From contig JBEBXH010000007.1 of the NCBI GenBank assembly GCA_040391785.1, forward strand, positions 1 to 64,000: a DNA stretch of 64,000 bases. Direction: 5' to 3'. The stretch comes from UBA5239 sp040391785 (lineage in GTDB: Bacteria; Verrucomicrobiota; Lentisphaeria; Victivallales; Victivallaceae). Made by a program: the position numbers and the translations under genes. This document shows positions 1 through 8,204 of this stretch, piece after piece (position 1 is the first letter of the stretch; every line of letters begins with the position of its first letter). The notes beneath the pieces were generated by a model, which saw only the letters and a program-made list of their open reading frames with translations, was not told where the DNA came from and made no database searches.

Positions 1-565
1 GCATACCGTTCGATAATTCGCCCGGTTGGTAGGGGAGCATTGGCTTGCCGGAGAAAAAGTCTACGGCATCCTGTAGGGTACTGACTGGAAAAACCGGGGT
101 ACTGCCGGAGGCCAGAGCCGCTTCGGCAGCGTTGGGTTCAGGAACCAGTAAGGCTTTGATATGTTTTTCGTTACGCATACGCAGGGCTACGGGCAGGACG
201 CCGCGAACCGGGCGAACCATACCGTTCAGGGCCAGTTCCCCGATCATGGCTACTTCCTCCAGTTTCTCGCGGTTGATCACTCCCGATGAGGCCAGCATCG
301 CCATTGCAATCGGTAAGTCGAAAGCAGTTCCTTCCTTACGTAAATCAGCGGGGGCGAGATTGATTACTGTCGTACCTTGCGGATGGGGGTAGCCGGAGCT
401 CTGCAGGGCTGATTTCACTCGATCACGGCTTTCCTTGACCGCCGCATCCGGCAAGCCTACAATCGAGACGATAGATTGCTCTCCGGCCTTAGTGGCGTTA
501 ATTTCCACCTCTACCGGATATGCGTCAATGCCGACTATGGCCGCTGAATAAGTTTTAGCTAACAT
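1..565 (-). CDS. comM: YifB/ComM-family Mg-chelatase-like AAA protein, N-terminal part (runs off the window)
   Basis: Reads leftwards from an ATG at 563-565 and leaves the window with no stop, so only about 188 residues are visible. The opening MLAKTYSAAIVGIDAYPVE, followed by GLPDAAVKESRDRV and INLAPADLRKEG, is characteristic of the N-terminal domain of YifB/ComM proteins; the AAA+ Walker motifs lie beyond the edge. In Proteobacteria ComM acts as a branch-migration helicase in natural transformation; in other phyla the role is less clear. It stands alone, upstream of a MITE-like repeat. The family assignment is firm, the physiological role is not. Confidence 0.9.
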   Translation of the reverse strand, partial: MLAKTYSAAIVGIDAYPVEVEINATKAGEQSIVSIVGLPDAAVKESRDRVKSALQSSGYPHPQGTTVINLAPADLRKEGTAFDLPIAMAMLASSGVINREKLEEVAMIGELALNGMVRPVRGVLPVALRMRNEKHIKALLVPEPNAAEAALASGSTPVFPVSTLQDAVDFFSGKPMLPYQPGELSNGM

Positions 566-660
566 ACGATACCTGAAAAAAGTTAATTAGACGAACTAAT
601 GTAATCCGGCAATCTGAATACAACAAGTATAGAAATTAAAAAAGTCGAATTTTTGTTTTA

Positions 661-791
661 TTAACACCGTGTACAAGTTTCGTAATGCGGGGAGCTGCGC
701 GTTCCTCACGCACCAGCGGCAGGCCGGATTGGCCTGTTGCGAAGGGCACGTATTCACTCTCTTCATTGCTAAACTTGTACCCGGCGTTTAA
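661..791. repeat. MITE-like palindromic element with terminal inverted repeats
   Basis: Perfect 10-bp inverted repeats GTACAAGTTT (671-680) and AAACTTGTAC (771-780) bound about 110 bp; pairing continues imperfectly outward to about 20 bp per side (TTAA-C-ACCG against the complement of CGGCGTTTAA). Inside lies a hairpin, CAGGCC/GGCCTG (720-736), and the block GAGGAACGCGCAG (minus strand, about 692-708). The same hairpin and block recur in the same order at 41165-41264, also ending in AAACTTGTA. There is no coding capacity. The rest of the 566-899 gap holds only the promoter at 844-872. Confidence 0.6.
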
Positions 792-843
792 ATCGAAATG
801 ACCTGCCCGTGAACATTTATCGGCAAAAAATTGGCTTGGGGTA

Positions 844-872
844 TTGACAGTACATCAATTTAGTGATATAAT
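844..872 (+). promoter_or_regulatory. Consensus sigma-70-type promoter of the first carbohydrate operon
   Basis: TTGACA (844-849) and TATAAT (867-872) are separated by exactly 17 bp, a perfect match to the housekeeping consensus. The -35 is preceded by GGGGTA, as at most other operon promoters here. A ribosome-binding site AAGGAGGT (891-898) follows before the pseudopilin start. No regulator gene adjoins it. Confidence 0.85.
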
Positions 873-899
873 GAATATGGAAACAGAACCAAGGAGGTT

Positions 900-1649
900 A
901 TGATGTCATATGGATGCGATAAGCGGAAAAATAGTTTTACGCTGATTGAATTGCTGGTCGTTATTGCTATTATAGCGATATTGGCAGCAATGCTGCTGCC
1001 CGCATTGAACAGCGCCCGCGAGAAGGGGCGCGCAGCCAGCTGCAAGGCAAATTTGAAGCAGATTGGTACTGCCGCCAATATGTATGTGAACGATAACGAT
1101 GAATGCATCACGACATTTACTCAGAACACCAGCATTATTGCCGATAACTGGACGTCCAATCTGTCGAAATACACCGGCAATCCGGCCAAGTTCGACACCA
1201 CGGTGAATTCGCCGGGGTTGCAGGTTTTCCGCTGTCCGTCGCATGCTTTTGACGGCGGCGGCAGGCCGGTCACGGCCGAAACCGTGAACGGAGGCCGTGC
1301 CAGCTACGGCATCAACTCCATATTGTATAATCTGGGCACGTATGCGGCGTCCAGTCCAGTGAGGCTGTGGGGGGCGAAGGTGACGCGGCTGCGGATGCCG
1401 AGCGCCGATATGTTTGCCGGGGAATACTCCAACGTACCGGGGTCGGGCGCCAATTACAATTATCCGGTGTTGACCCGTTCGGCTCCGCTCACCATCTGGG
1501 GAGTGGGGAGATTCCATATTTCGACGACGAACCTGGTGTTCATCGACGGCCATGCCGACGCCGTGAACACCGTCTGGCTGTACAACGGGGCCGGATGGAA
1601 CGAAGACCCATGGAACCACAGCGACTGGCGCAAAGCTTTGGGGTTATGA
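900..1649 (+). CDS. Pseudopilin-like protein (prepilin N-terminal methylation, H-X9-DG type)
   Basis: A 249-residue protein. After a short basic leader comes the class III signal KNSFTLIELLVVIAIIAI, cut before the Phe by a prepilin peptidase, then a hydrophobic helix and ALNSAREKGRAASC. Near the C-terminus, FHISTTNLVFIDGH fits the H-X9-DG signature. It is expected at the cell envelope; no specific function is established for these abundant proteins. ATG codons at 900 and 903 both follow AAGGAGGT; 903 has the better spacing. It is the first gene of an operon, overlapping the next gene as ATGA, so it is probably co-translated with the beta-helix proteins. Confidence 0.88.
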   Translation: MMSYGCDKRKNSFTLIELLVVIAIIAILAAMLLPALNSAREKGRAASCKANLKQIGTAANMYVNDNDECITTFTQNTSIIADNWTSNLSKYTGNPAKFDTTVNSPGLQVFRCPSHAFDGGGRPVTAETVNGGRASYGINSILYNLGTYAASSPVRLWGAKVTRLRMPSADMFAGEYSNVPGSGANYNYPVLTRSAPLTIWGVGRFHISTTNLVFIDGHADAVNTVWLYNGAGWNEDPWNHSDWRKALGL

Positions 1650-2737
1650 GAATGAAGAAGATTATCACTGCGATATTGTTGTGTTGCGCGTTCTGGCTGA
1701 ATGCTTCGCCGCAGCAGGGGAAACTGATCAACCTTGGCGATTATATGGAACACGCGAAGCCGGGCGACCACACCGAAGTTTTCCGCAAGGCATTCGAGGA
1801 CCTCGCCAAAAAACAAGACCTGGCGCTGTATATCCCGCCCGGCTATTACAAGGTGAGCGATACCATTCAGTTGAAAGGGGTGGGGGTGCTCGAGATCTTC
1901 GGACACGGTTACGCGGAGATCAAAATGACGGACCCGGAGAAAGATATTTTCGTGTCGCAGCATCCGTGGAAAATGAAGATCGACGGCTTGTCGTTCATCG
2001 GCGGCAAAAATCAGATTTCGCTGGAAAATAACAACACGGACCGCACTAATATTTTCATCACCAACTGCATGTTTCGCGATGCCGGGGAATTCGCGATCAA
2101 GCTCGGGCGGAAAATGATTTCGGCGCATGTGCTGATCGACCAGTGTTCGTTTTACAACAACGCCCAGACGTTGCATACGGCCAGCGACTGGGTGAAACTC
2201 TCGAACAGCTGGATTACCTCCAATGCCAAAATGCTGGACAAGGCGGTCATCGAAAACTACGGATTACTGACCGTGGAGCATGTGCTGGGCGTGCCCTTGA
2301 CCGCCGAGGGCGTTTCGCGGGTCGAGGCCAAACAGCGCTGGATCGACAATCACGGGTTGCGCTTGACTTGCCGCAGCGTCCGTTTCGGCGGCGAGGGCGG
2401 CGGCTTCCCGATCGTCTACAATTACCGGCGCTATAACCTGCGGTATCCGGCCAGTTCCATCATTCTCGAAGACTGCTGGCTGTACTGCGTCAATCAGATG
2501 GCGATCAACTGCATCGAGGTACCCAACCGGATTTTCGTGGAAAAAAGTACCGGCATGGTCGATAATACCTGGGTGCTCAAGTTCAGGAGCGACATCGATT
2601 TCAGCGATTTGACCACCGAAGGGCGCAAGCGCCAGATCACCATCCGCATCGACCGCTCGGCCACCACCAGACAAACGGAACTTCCGGCGGCATTGAAGGA
2701 TTCCTACTTCGGCCCCGAGTGCAAAATCATACCATAA
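1646..2737 (+). CDS. Secreted right-handed beta-helix (pectate-lyase-like) protein
   Basis: The start ATG at 1646 overlaps the pseudopilin stop (ATGA); an alternative ATG is at 1652. The 363-residue product begins MRMKKIITAILLCCAFWLN, a signal peptide ending near Ala-Ser-Pro. The mature N-terminus (LINLGDYMEHAKPGDHTEV, then LYIPPGYYKVSDTIQL) is the usual entry of pectate-lyase superfamily beta-helices, with a repeating short-strand pattern to about residue 330. No catalytic residues could be assigned, so it may be a lyase, a hydrolase or a binding protein. It is a paralogue of the next gene, sharing (R/Q)WIDNHGLxLTCRxxRFGGEGGGF. Confidence 0.75.
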   Translation: MRMKKIITAILLCCAFWLNASPQQGKLINLGDYMEHAKPGDHTEVFRKAFEDLAKKQDLALYIPPGYYKVSDTIQLKGVGVLEIFGHGYAEIKMTDPEKDIFVSQHPWKMKIDGLSFIGGKNQISLENNNTDRTNIFITNCMFRDAGEFAIKLGRKMISAHVLIDQCSFYNNAQTLHTASDWVKLSNSWITSNAKMLDKAVIENYGLLTVEHVLGVPLTAEGVSRVEAKQRWIDNHGLRLTCRSVRFGGEGGGFPIVYNYRRYNLRYPASSIILEDCWLYCVNQMAINCIEVPNRIFVEKSTGMVDNTWVLKFRSDIDFSDLTTEGRKRQITIRIDRSATTRQTELPAALKDSYFGPECKIIP

Positions 2738-2749
2738 CAAGGATAGATC

Positions 2750-4447
2750 ATGATCAAGAAATTTCTGATGGCCCTATTGCTCCTGTGCGGTATTTTGACC
2801 GCGGGTGATGTCATTAACCTGAGCGATTACGTCAAGGACCGGGCCGACTGTACGGAGGCGCTCCGTACGGCGGTGGCGGCAGCGGTCAAAGAGCAGAAAC
2901 CGCTCTACATTCCGGCGGGGCGTTATTACCTGACGGATACGGTCAAAATCAATGGTGTGACCGAGATTTACGGGCACGGCTATCCGCAGCTGGTCATGAA
3001 GGATAAAGAGAAGGATATATTTTTCATGGACTGGGCGTGGCGGGTGAGGATCAGCGGACTTTGCTTCGAGGGCGGCAAAGATCAGTTGGCGCTTGGCAAT
3101 CCGAATACCGACAAAGGGATGATTCAGGTCGGCAATTGCCGCTTCAAGCAGGCATCCGGGGCGGCGATCCGTTTCCTGAGGCGCAGCAAGGCGGAAACGG
3201 CGTCGACGTTCTGCCTGGTGGAACAGTGCATGTTCGAGTACTGTACGCAGGTGTTGATCGCGGTGAGCGACCAGGTGCATTTCAAGGATTCATGGATCAC
3301 CACGGTGCGGGAAAATCCGAAAAATCTGGCGGTGATCGAGAATCACGGCACGCTGATCTGTACCAATATCCTTGGCGTGCCGTATGTGGTGAACGACGAT
3401 TTGCGCTGGATCGATAATCACGGGCTGAACCTGACCTGCCGCAACTTCCGTTTCGGCGGCGAGGGCGGCGGTTTCACCCCGGTGGTCAATTATGCAAAGT
3501 ACCGTCCGAAGCTGTTCGGTCCGACCATCGTGATCGAGGATTCCTACCTCGGCGCCATCGGCAATTCCACCCGGAGCTGCGCGGTTTACTGCGAGGAAAT
3601 CCCGAACCGGATCGCCATTCGCGACAGCCACGTATCCGGCATCAAACCGCTGATTATCAATCCGAAAATCGACTTGAAGGAATATCTGGCCGAGGCTGGT
3701 TCCGGCATGATCACCTTTGATATTTCCAACAACAGCGGCGAATTCGTTTCGCTGCAGGATGAACTGCAAAAAGCCGTAGCAGAGCTGAGCAATCGCAAAA
3801 GGGATTTCGGCGATAAGAAATTGACCGTGACGGAAGTCGAAAAAGCCCTGAAAGAGGCCATCGCCAAGGCCCCGCAGATCAAAGCGGAACCCGCGCCCGG
3901 GGTCATGAAATACGAACGCAAAACCGAAGGGCACCGCCAGCAATCCGAATACCGGAGCATCACCATGAAAACTCATACCTGGACCACCGACGATAACCTC
4001 GACGGCACCACCGACCGCTGCAGTGATTTCCTGGCGCTCGGGGACGCGGGCGAGAGCACGGTGATCCTGAATATCATGGACCAGAATTCGTATCCGCATT
4101 TTGTGGTGAAGGATGTCGAAGTTGACCTGGATAAAACGCCTTTTCTGAGCTGGCGACTCAAGGATACCGGCACACCCGCCGGGCACCTGGCGCTCAAGGT
4201 CATCGACAAATCCACCGGCAAAATGTCGACGCTGATGGAAAATTATCTGGACACCCAATTCCAGTATTATGCCTACGACCTGCGCCCGGCGCTGAAAAAG
4301 GATACCGGCAAGGCGGTTGTCGATATCAAGATTTATCTTTGCGGTACCCGGATCAAGGGCGCCACCGGCGAAAATAATTATGTCAACCTGAAAAAAGGCG
4401 AATATTTCCTGCTGGAATATTTGCGTCTGGAGAAAGAAGAAAAATGA
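2750..4447 (+). CDS. Secreted beta-helix protein with C-terminal sandwich-like extension
   Basis: A 565-residue paralogue of the preceding gene. It has a signal peptide (MIKKFLMALLLLCGILTAG), the beta-helix entry VINLSDYVKDRADCTEAL / LYIPAGRYYLTDTVKI and the shared DLRWIDNHGLNLTC and FRFGGEGGGF stretches. A charged, probably helical linker lies around residues 325-385 (LQDELQKAVAELSNRK). The last ~170 residues look like a beta-sandwich ending FLLEYLRLEKEEK. It is probably exported and acts on or binds a glycan. It overlaps the next gene by 4 bp (ATGA). No active-site residues can be named. Confidence 0.72.
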   Translation: MIKKFLMALLLLCGILTAGDVINLSDYVKDRADCTEALRTAVAAAVKEQKPLYIPAGRYYLTDTVKINGVTEIYGHGYPQLVMKDKEKDIFFMDWAWRVRISGLCFEGGKDQLALGNPNTDKGMIQVGNCRFKQASGAAIRFLRRSKAETASTFCLVEQCMFEYCTQVLIAVSDQVHFKDSWITTVRENPKNLAVIENHGTLICTNILGVPYVVNDDLRWIDNHGLNLTCRNFRFGGEGGGFTPVVNYAKYRPKLFGPTIVIEDSYLGAIGNSTRSCAVYCEEIPNRIAIRDSHVSGIKPLIINPKIDLKEYLAEAGSGMITFDISNNSGEFVSLQDELQKAVAELSNRKRDFGDKKLTVTEVEKALKEAIAKAPQIKAEPAPGVMKYERKTEGHRQQSEYRSITMKTHTWTTDDNLDGTTDRCSDFLALGDAGESTVILNIMDQNSYPHFVVKDVEVDLDKTPFLSWRLKDTGTPAGHLALKVIDKSTGKMSTLMENYLDTQFQYYAYDLRPALKKDTGKAVVDIKIYLCGTRIKGATGENNYVNLKKGEYFLLEYLRLEKEEK

Positions 4448-5826
4448 GTTTCGATATTCGCGGGTTCAATATGTGCGAGAGTTTGCTGCGGCACACCCCG
4501 GAGCAGCTCAGGCGGTTCATCCGGCGCATGAAGGATCTGCAGTTCAATACATTGATCGTTCATTACGATTACGGCTGGCGGCGCTACCGGGAGCTGATCC
4601 TGGAGGAGGCGAAGGCGGCCGGGGTCGAGATCACGCTGATGACGTTCGGGCCGCGGACGTTTTTCAGCTATACCGACTGGAAACCGGAGTGGTTCGCCAA
4701 GGATGAAAGCGGCCAGCCGCACACGCGTGAACTCGAATGCGAGACGCAGCCGTGCCGCTTCCAGCCGGAGGCGCTCGAAGCATATGCATACGGCGCGCAG
4801 CAATGGCTCAAATCGCTGCCGCCGGAGATCGTCCGCGTGCACATGCGGGCCGGTGACGGCCTGAAATTCTGCCGTTGCGGGGAGTGCCGCAAATTGCCGG
4901 ATCACGAGAAGTGGCAGCCGTTTGTCGAGGTCTTTGCCAACGCAGCATTGGAGTGCCGCCCGGACCTGGAATTCGAGACCGATATCTACGTCAAACGCTA
5001 TAACCTGCCGGCGGATTTAACGGCTCACCGCAGCATGCAGCGGATCATGTACGACACGTTTTACCGGCAGCCGCAGGTGCCGATCGGCATGCCGCTCCAC
5101 GACCGCGATTCGGTTTATTATGCCGCCAGCGAGGCGAATCCGGATGCCGTCACCGTCAACGAATATCACCGGAACCGCCTCGGCGAATGGTGCCGCGAGT
5201 GCCCCGGGCGGATGTATATTCACGAAAATGCCATGGGACAGAGCTTCCAGGGTGTGTTTCAGCACAACACGGGGGCGCTGCTGCAGGATTTGCGGCTGTA
5301 CCGCCAACTCGGCGTGCGCGGGGTGTGTTATGAGGCTTACGAGCCGGGTTATGGCAATTTCCGCGAACAATTTGAAATCCTGTCGGCGGCCATGCGCGAC
5401 CCGGCGGTGATCGACGCTTACGAATACACCCCGCTTGAAGAAGCGCTGCCGCAGCGCCCGCAAATGAAGTTTTTCTGCGATGAACTGGAGTTTCCGCTGC
5501 AGGAGTTCCTCAAAGACGAACACACTTGCCGCCATGTCGATCTTTTCCGCCGCAATTTTGTGACGCCCTCGCCGCAGAATTACCGCGAATACCTGGATTT
5601 CGCCATGGCACACGCCGGTACGCTGGACCCCCTGATGATCGGCATGTTCAATGCCAAATGGGGCATTTACAAGAACCGGCTGAATTTTTCCAAGGCATCA
5701 CCGGGGGCGAAGGAACTCCTGTGCCACACCAAGCTATGGGATTACATGGAAAAAATCCCGCAGGACCGCAACCCCATCGACGAGTGCCGCCAGCTGGTTT
5801 GCAACCTTGCGGAATCGGTCCTGTAA
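4444..5826 (+). CDS. TIM-barrel-like protein with CxCxxC motif, related to DUF4838 proteins
   Basis: A 460-residue protein without a signal peptide, so probably cytoplasmic, unlike its operon partners. The opening HTPEQLRRFIRRMKDLQFN and LIVHYDYGWRRYREL reads like the first strands of a TIM barrel. RAGDGLKFCRCGECRK matches the Cys-x-Cys-x2-Cys segment of the DUF4838 proteins here (YCRCAECEK at 30093-32630; CECPECEK at 49323-51653). It may be a glycosidase handling imported oligosaccharides, but no catalytic acid is identified. It is last in the operon; its TAA abuts the stop of the convergent lipoprotein gene inside the 12-bp palindrome CTGTAATTACAG. Confidence 0.6.
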   Translation: MSFDIRGFNMCESLLRHTPEQLRRFIRRMKDLQFNTLIVHYDYGWRRYRELILEEAKAAGVEITLMTFGPRTFFSYTDWKPEWFAKDESGQPHTRELECETQPCRFQPEALEAYAYGAQQWLKSLPPEIVRVHMRAGDGLKFCRCGECRKLPDHEKWQPFVEVFANAALECRPDLEFETDIYVKRYNLPADLTAHRSMQRIMYDTFYRQPQVPIGMPLHDRDSVYYAASEANPDAVTVNEYHRNRLGEWCRECPGRMYIHENAMGQSFQGVFQHNTGALLQDLRLYRQLGVRGVCYEAYEPGYGNFREQFEILSAAMRDPAVIDAYEYTPLEEALPQRPQMKFFCDELEFPLQEFLKDEHTCRHVDLFRRNFVTPSPQNYREYLDFAMAHAGTLDPLMIGMFNAKWGIYKNRLNFSKASPGAKELLCHTKLWDYMEKIPQDRNPIDECRQLVCNLAESVL

Positions 5827-6243
5827 TTACAGATTGATTTTCTGGCTGTCGGGGTCGCGCGACTCCGGCAGGTCGATGTTTACGCGGTCCGGCAGCGCCC
5901 ACATGCAGCCGGTGAAGCCGTCCACCGCAAACCCGAAGATCGTGACGACGTTGCCCCAGTACCACGGACTGAGCGTGGCGGTAATGGTGCGTTCTTTGCC
6001 GTCGTCGAATTTCACGGTGTAGATTTCGCGGTTGAAAAATTTGCTCGACTGGGCGCGGAGCGTGACCATCATCGGGGTTTTGCCCATGTGGACGTATTCG
6101 CCGTCGCGGTTATAAATCCGGAACACGCGTTCCTGGTTCTGGCTGGCGCCGATATTCACCGTGTACTGGTTGGTGGACATGGACGTGGCGCATCCCTGCA
6201 GCAGCAACACTGCCAGCCCTGCAAGCAAAATCATTTTCTTCAT
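5827..6243 (-). CDS. Small lipoprotein, PEGA-like
   Basis: The start is placed at 6241-6243, giving MKKMILLAGLAVLLLQGC, a lipoprotein signal peptide with lipobox LQGC; AAAGGGAG lies 9-10 nt upstream. The longest ORF starts at 6309, but those 22 residues are not signal-like. The 138-residue product continues with VFRIYNRDGEYVHMGKTP and ends in GNVVTIFGFAVDGFTGCMW and LPDRVNIDL, a layout seen in lipoproteins annotated as PEGA-domain or cell-surface proteins. It is monocistronic with its own promoter at 6321-6348. Its function is unknown. Confidence 0.72.
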   Translation of the reverse strand: MKKMILLAGLAVLLLQGCATSMSTNQYTVNIGASQNQERVFRIYNRDGEYVHMGKTPMMVTLRAQSSKFFNREIYTVKFDDGKERTITATLSPWYWGNVVTIFGFAVDGFTGCMWALPDRVNIDLPESRDPDSQKINL

Positions 6244-6320
6244 TTTAAAAGACTCCCTTTGTTTCTTCAGGCGACGCAACTCATCGCTCCTCATTGATTT
6301 ACTCTTCATGAATCATTATG

Positions 6321-6348
6321 AATATACCCCCCGATGGAAGAAAATCAA
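6321..6348 (-). promoter_or_regulatory. Probable promoter of the lipoprotein gene
   Basis: On the minus strand TTGATT (6343-6348) and TATATT (6321-6326) are 16 bp apart and lie about 75 bp upstream of the lipoprotein start. The match is moderate. Confidence 0.5.
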
Positions 6349-6379
6349 TTAAAACTTATGAAGTCGTTGAGAATTTATA

Positions 6380-7078
6380 TCACCATGTGTGTTCGCTCAA
6401 TTCTTTTTTCAGGGCCGCGGCGCGATTGGAGATGATGCCGTCGATTCCAGCATCCCGGAGGCATTGTGCATCCCACGGTATATCGACCGTCCAGGCGAAA
6501 CACTGCAGCCCGGCTTCGTGGAATGCTCCGATGTATTCGGTGGTGATTCCGGAACCGTACCACAGTGCGGCACCGTCGCTGTGGCGGCGTCTCAGTTCAT
6601 TGATCATTTCGGCTGGATTCAGCCGCATATCCGCCGGCTGATAGTTGGCCAGACACCAGTAAACCTGATGTTCCGGCAGTATTCGTTTTGTTTCCGGGAG
6701 ACCGGAGAAAAAATACAGACGCTCTGTCTGGCGGCGATATCCGGCAAGAAGTTTTTTCAATGGTTCCAGTAATACGGCCCCCGCTTTCACTTCAATGATA
6801 ATCTCGCCATGTTCCGGCAGTATTTCCAACACTTCCCGCAGAGTCGGGATTTCCGCATTGAAATTTTTGATCTCCGCCAGTGTTCGGTCCTTGATCAGGG
6901 CATCGATTCCGAATGTTCGCCGCAGGTTGGCATCGTGCATGACAACAATATGTCCGTCCTTGCTCAAGTGGATATCCAGCTCCACGGTTGATATTCCCTG
7001 GGCCCATGCGAGTTGAAACGCCTCGAGCGTATTTTCCGGAGCTGCCGCGGACTCTCCTCTGTGCGCAATGAATTTCAC
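6380..7078 (-). CDS. Glycerophosphodiester phosphodiesterase
   Basis: A 232-residue cytoplasmic protein with the GDPD signature: FIAHRGESAAAPENTLEAF near the N-terminus (catalytic His-Arg, Glu-Asn), VELDIHLSKDGHIVVMHD (metal-binding Glu/Asp and general-acid His), then IIEVK and WTVD. These enzymes hydrolyse glycerophosphodiesters to sn-glycerol 3-phosphate and an alcohol. It is the last gene of the leftward operon, 4 bp after a glycosidase-like gene. A lipid-turnover enzyme in a glycan operon suggests the substrate may carry glycerophosphate groups, for example teichoic-acid-like or lipid-linked glycans; that is inference. Confidence 0.9.
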   Translation of the reverse strand: MKFIAHRGESAAAPENTLEAFQLAWAQGISTVELDIHLSKDGHIVVMHDANLRRTFGIDALIKDRTLAEIKNFNAEIPTLREVLEILPEHGEIIIEVKAGAVLLEPLKKLLAGYRRQTERLYFFSGLPETKRILPEHQVYWCLANYQPADMRLNPAEMINELRRRHSDGAALWYGSGITTEYIGAFHEAGLQCFAWTVDIPWDAQCLRDAGIDGIISNRAAALKKELSEHTW

Positions 7079-7082
7079 GTTC

Positions 7083-8204
7083 CTACTCCGTTTTTTCCAG
7101 TTTCCAAATCATGACTTCCCATGGGTTGAGTTTGTCGAGTTTGATGACGCTTCCGGTGCTGGCAGCGGCGGCCTGCCGGGTTTTGCCCCAGGGAATCAGG
7201 TTTCCGGACGGAAGTTTGGCGGCCAATTTGATTTCGCCGGATAGCTCCTTGTCGGTATTGTTGGTCAAAACCACATATGCGGCATCGGCATTTGTCCAGG
7301 ATGAGGCGAAGTATTCCGGGACTTTTCCCTTGCCGATGGTTCCCGTCAAGTAAGTGAATCCGGCATTTTCAATCAGGAGCCCGAAGTCGCGAAGCTCAGT
7401 CACGGCCGGGCCGACGGAGGATGTCAGGTAATCCAGATTTTTATTGCGCTGAACATCATAGAAACTGTAGTAAAATATTCCTTTCACATTCATGACCATG
7501 GAACTGAAATTCAAATACCGCAATTCTTCGTCATTCGGATAACGGCAGCTTGACGGATCGATTTTTTTGTTTTTCATTTTGTCGGGATAACTTTTCCAGT
7601 TCATGATCTGGGAAATGGGGATGACCGGTTTGCCCTGGCGGCACATATCCCAGACAAAATACGTGAAATTCCGCAATGGGGCGGCGGGAAACTCCTGGTT
7701 TTCCACCGGGTACAGGTCCGGCATCATGATATCGCCGCAGTCTTTAAAGAGGGCGATATCCTTCGTCCAGTTCAGGCAGATCGCCACCGGGATATCCGGT
7801 GTTTCCTCTTTCAATATCCGGTAAATCTGCTGCAGCTTGCCGTGCAATTCTTCGCCGCGAGGCTCATCCGCGATATACCACATGCCGAGAGCCGGGTGAT
7901 CCTTGAATTTGCGGATGGCCTGGCGGTAGTTTTCCGCAAATTGCGGATCATCGAGTGTTGTTTTGTGGCGATAAACACACAGCAGGGCTTTCAGGCCGTT
8001 TTTTTCGGCAGTGTCCAGAAAATTTTTCACCCGCTCCTCCTGTGTGAGGATGCTGACGTAAATATGAGCGTAATTTATACCGGAATTCTTGACTTCCTGA
8101 TAATAATCATCCTCAAGCGGATACATGATATGCATGCCGAGCGAGAGTCCGGCGCGTAGCGACAATACCATCAGTGTACCAAGCAGAATTAATTTTATCT
8201 TCAT
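7083..8204 (-). CDS. Secreted clan-A-like glycoside hydrolase (TIM barrel)
   Basis: A 373-residue protein with a signal peptide (MKIKLILLGTLMVLSLRAG). A TIM barrel starts at SLGMHIMYPLEDDYYQEVK. ALGMWYIADEPRG places a Glu on strand 4, the acid/base position of GH-A enzymes; GKPVIPISQIMNW and GIFYYSFYDVQRN follow. The C-terminal ~80 residues look like a small beta-sandwich ending WEVMIWKLEK. No CAZy family could be named. It overlaps its upstream paralogue (8201-9334) by 4 bp and shares its architecture, so the pair arose by tandem duplication. Confidence 0.7.
   Translation of the reverse strand: MKIKLILLGTLMVLSLRAGLSLGMHIMYPLEDDYYQEVKNSGINYAHIYVSILTQEERVKNFLDTAEKNGLKALLCVYRHKTTLDDPQFAENYRQAIRKFKDHPALGMWYIADEPRGEELHGKLQQIYRILKEETPDIPVAICLNWTKDIALFKDCGDIMMPDLYPVENQEFPAAPLRNFTYFVWDMCRQGKPVIPISQIMNWKSYPDKMKNKKIDPSSCRYPNDEELRYLNFSSMVMNVKGIFYYSFYDVQRNKNLDYLTSSVGPAVTELRDFGLLIENAGFTYLTGTIGKGKVPEYFASSWTNADAAYVVLTNNTDKELSGEIKLAAKLPSGNLIPWGKTRQAAAASTGSVIKLDKLNPWEVMIWKLEKTE

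Noticed and set aside
45..392. Plus-strand 115-residue ORF
   Set aside because: Antisense to the partial YifB/ComM gene, which has clear family motifs.
626..649. Promoter for the YifB/ComM gene (TTCGAC and TATACT)
   Set aside because: Spacing is 12 bp; not acceptable.
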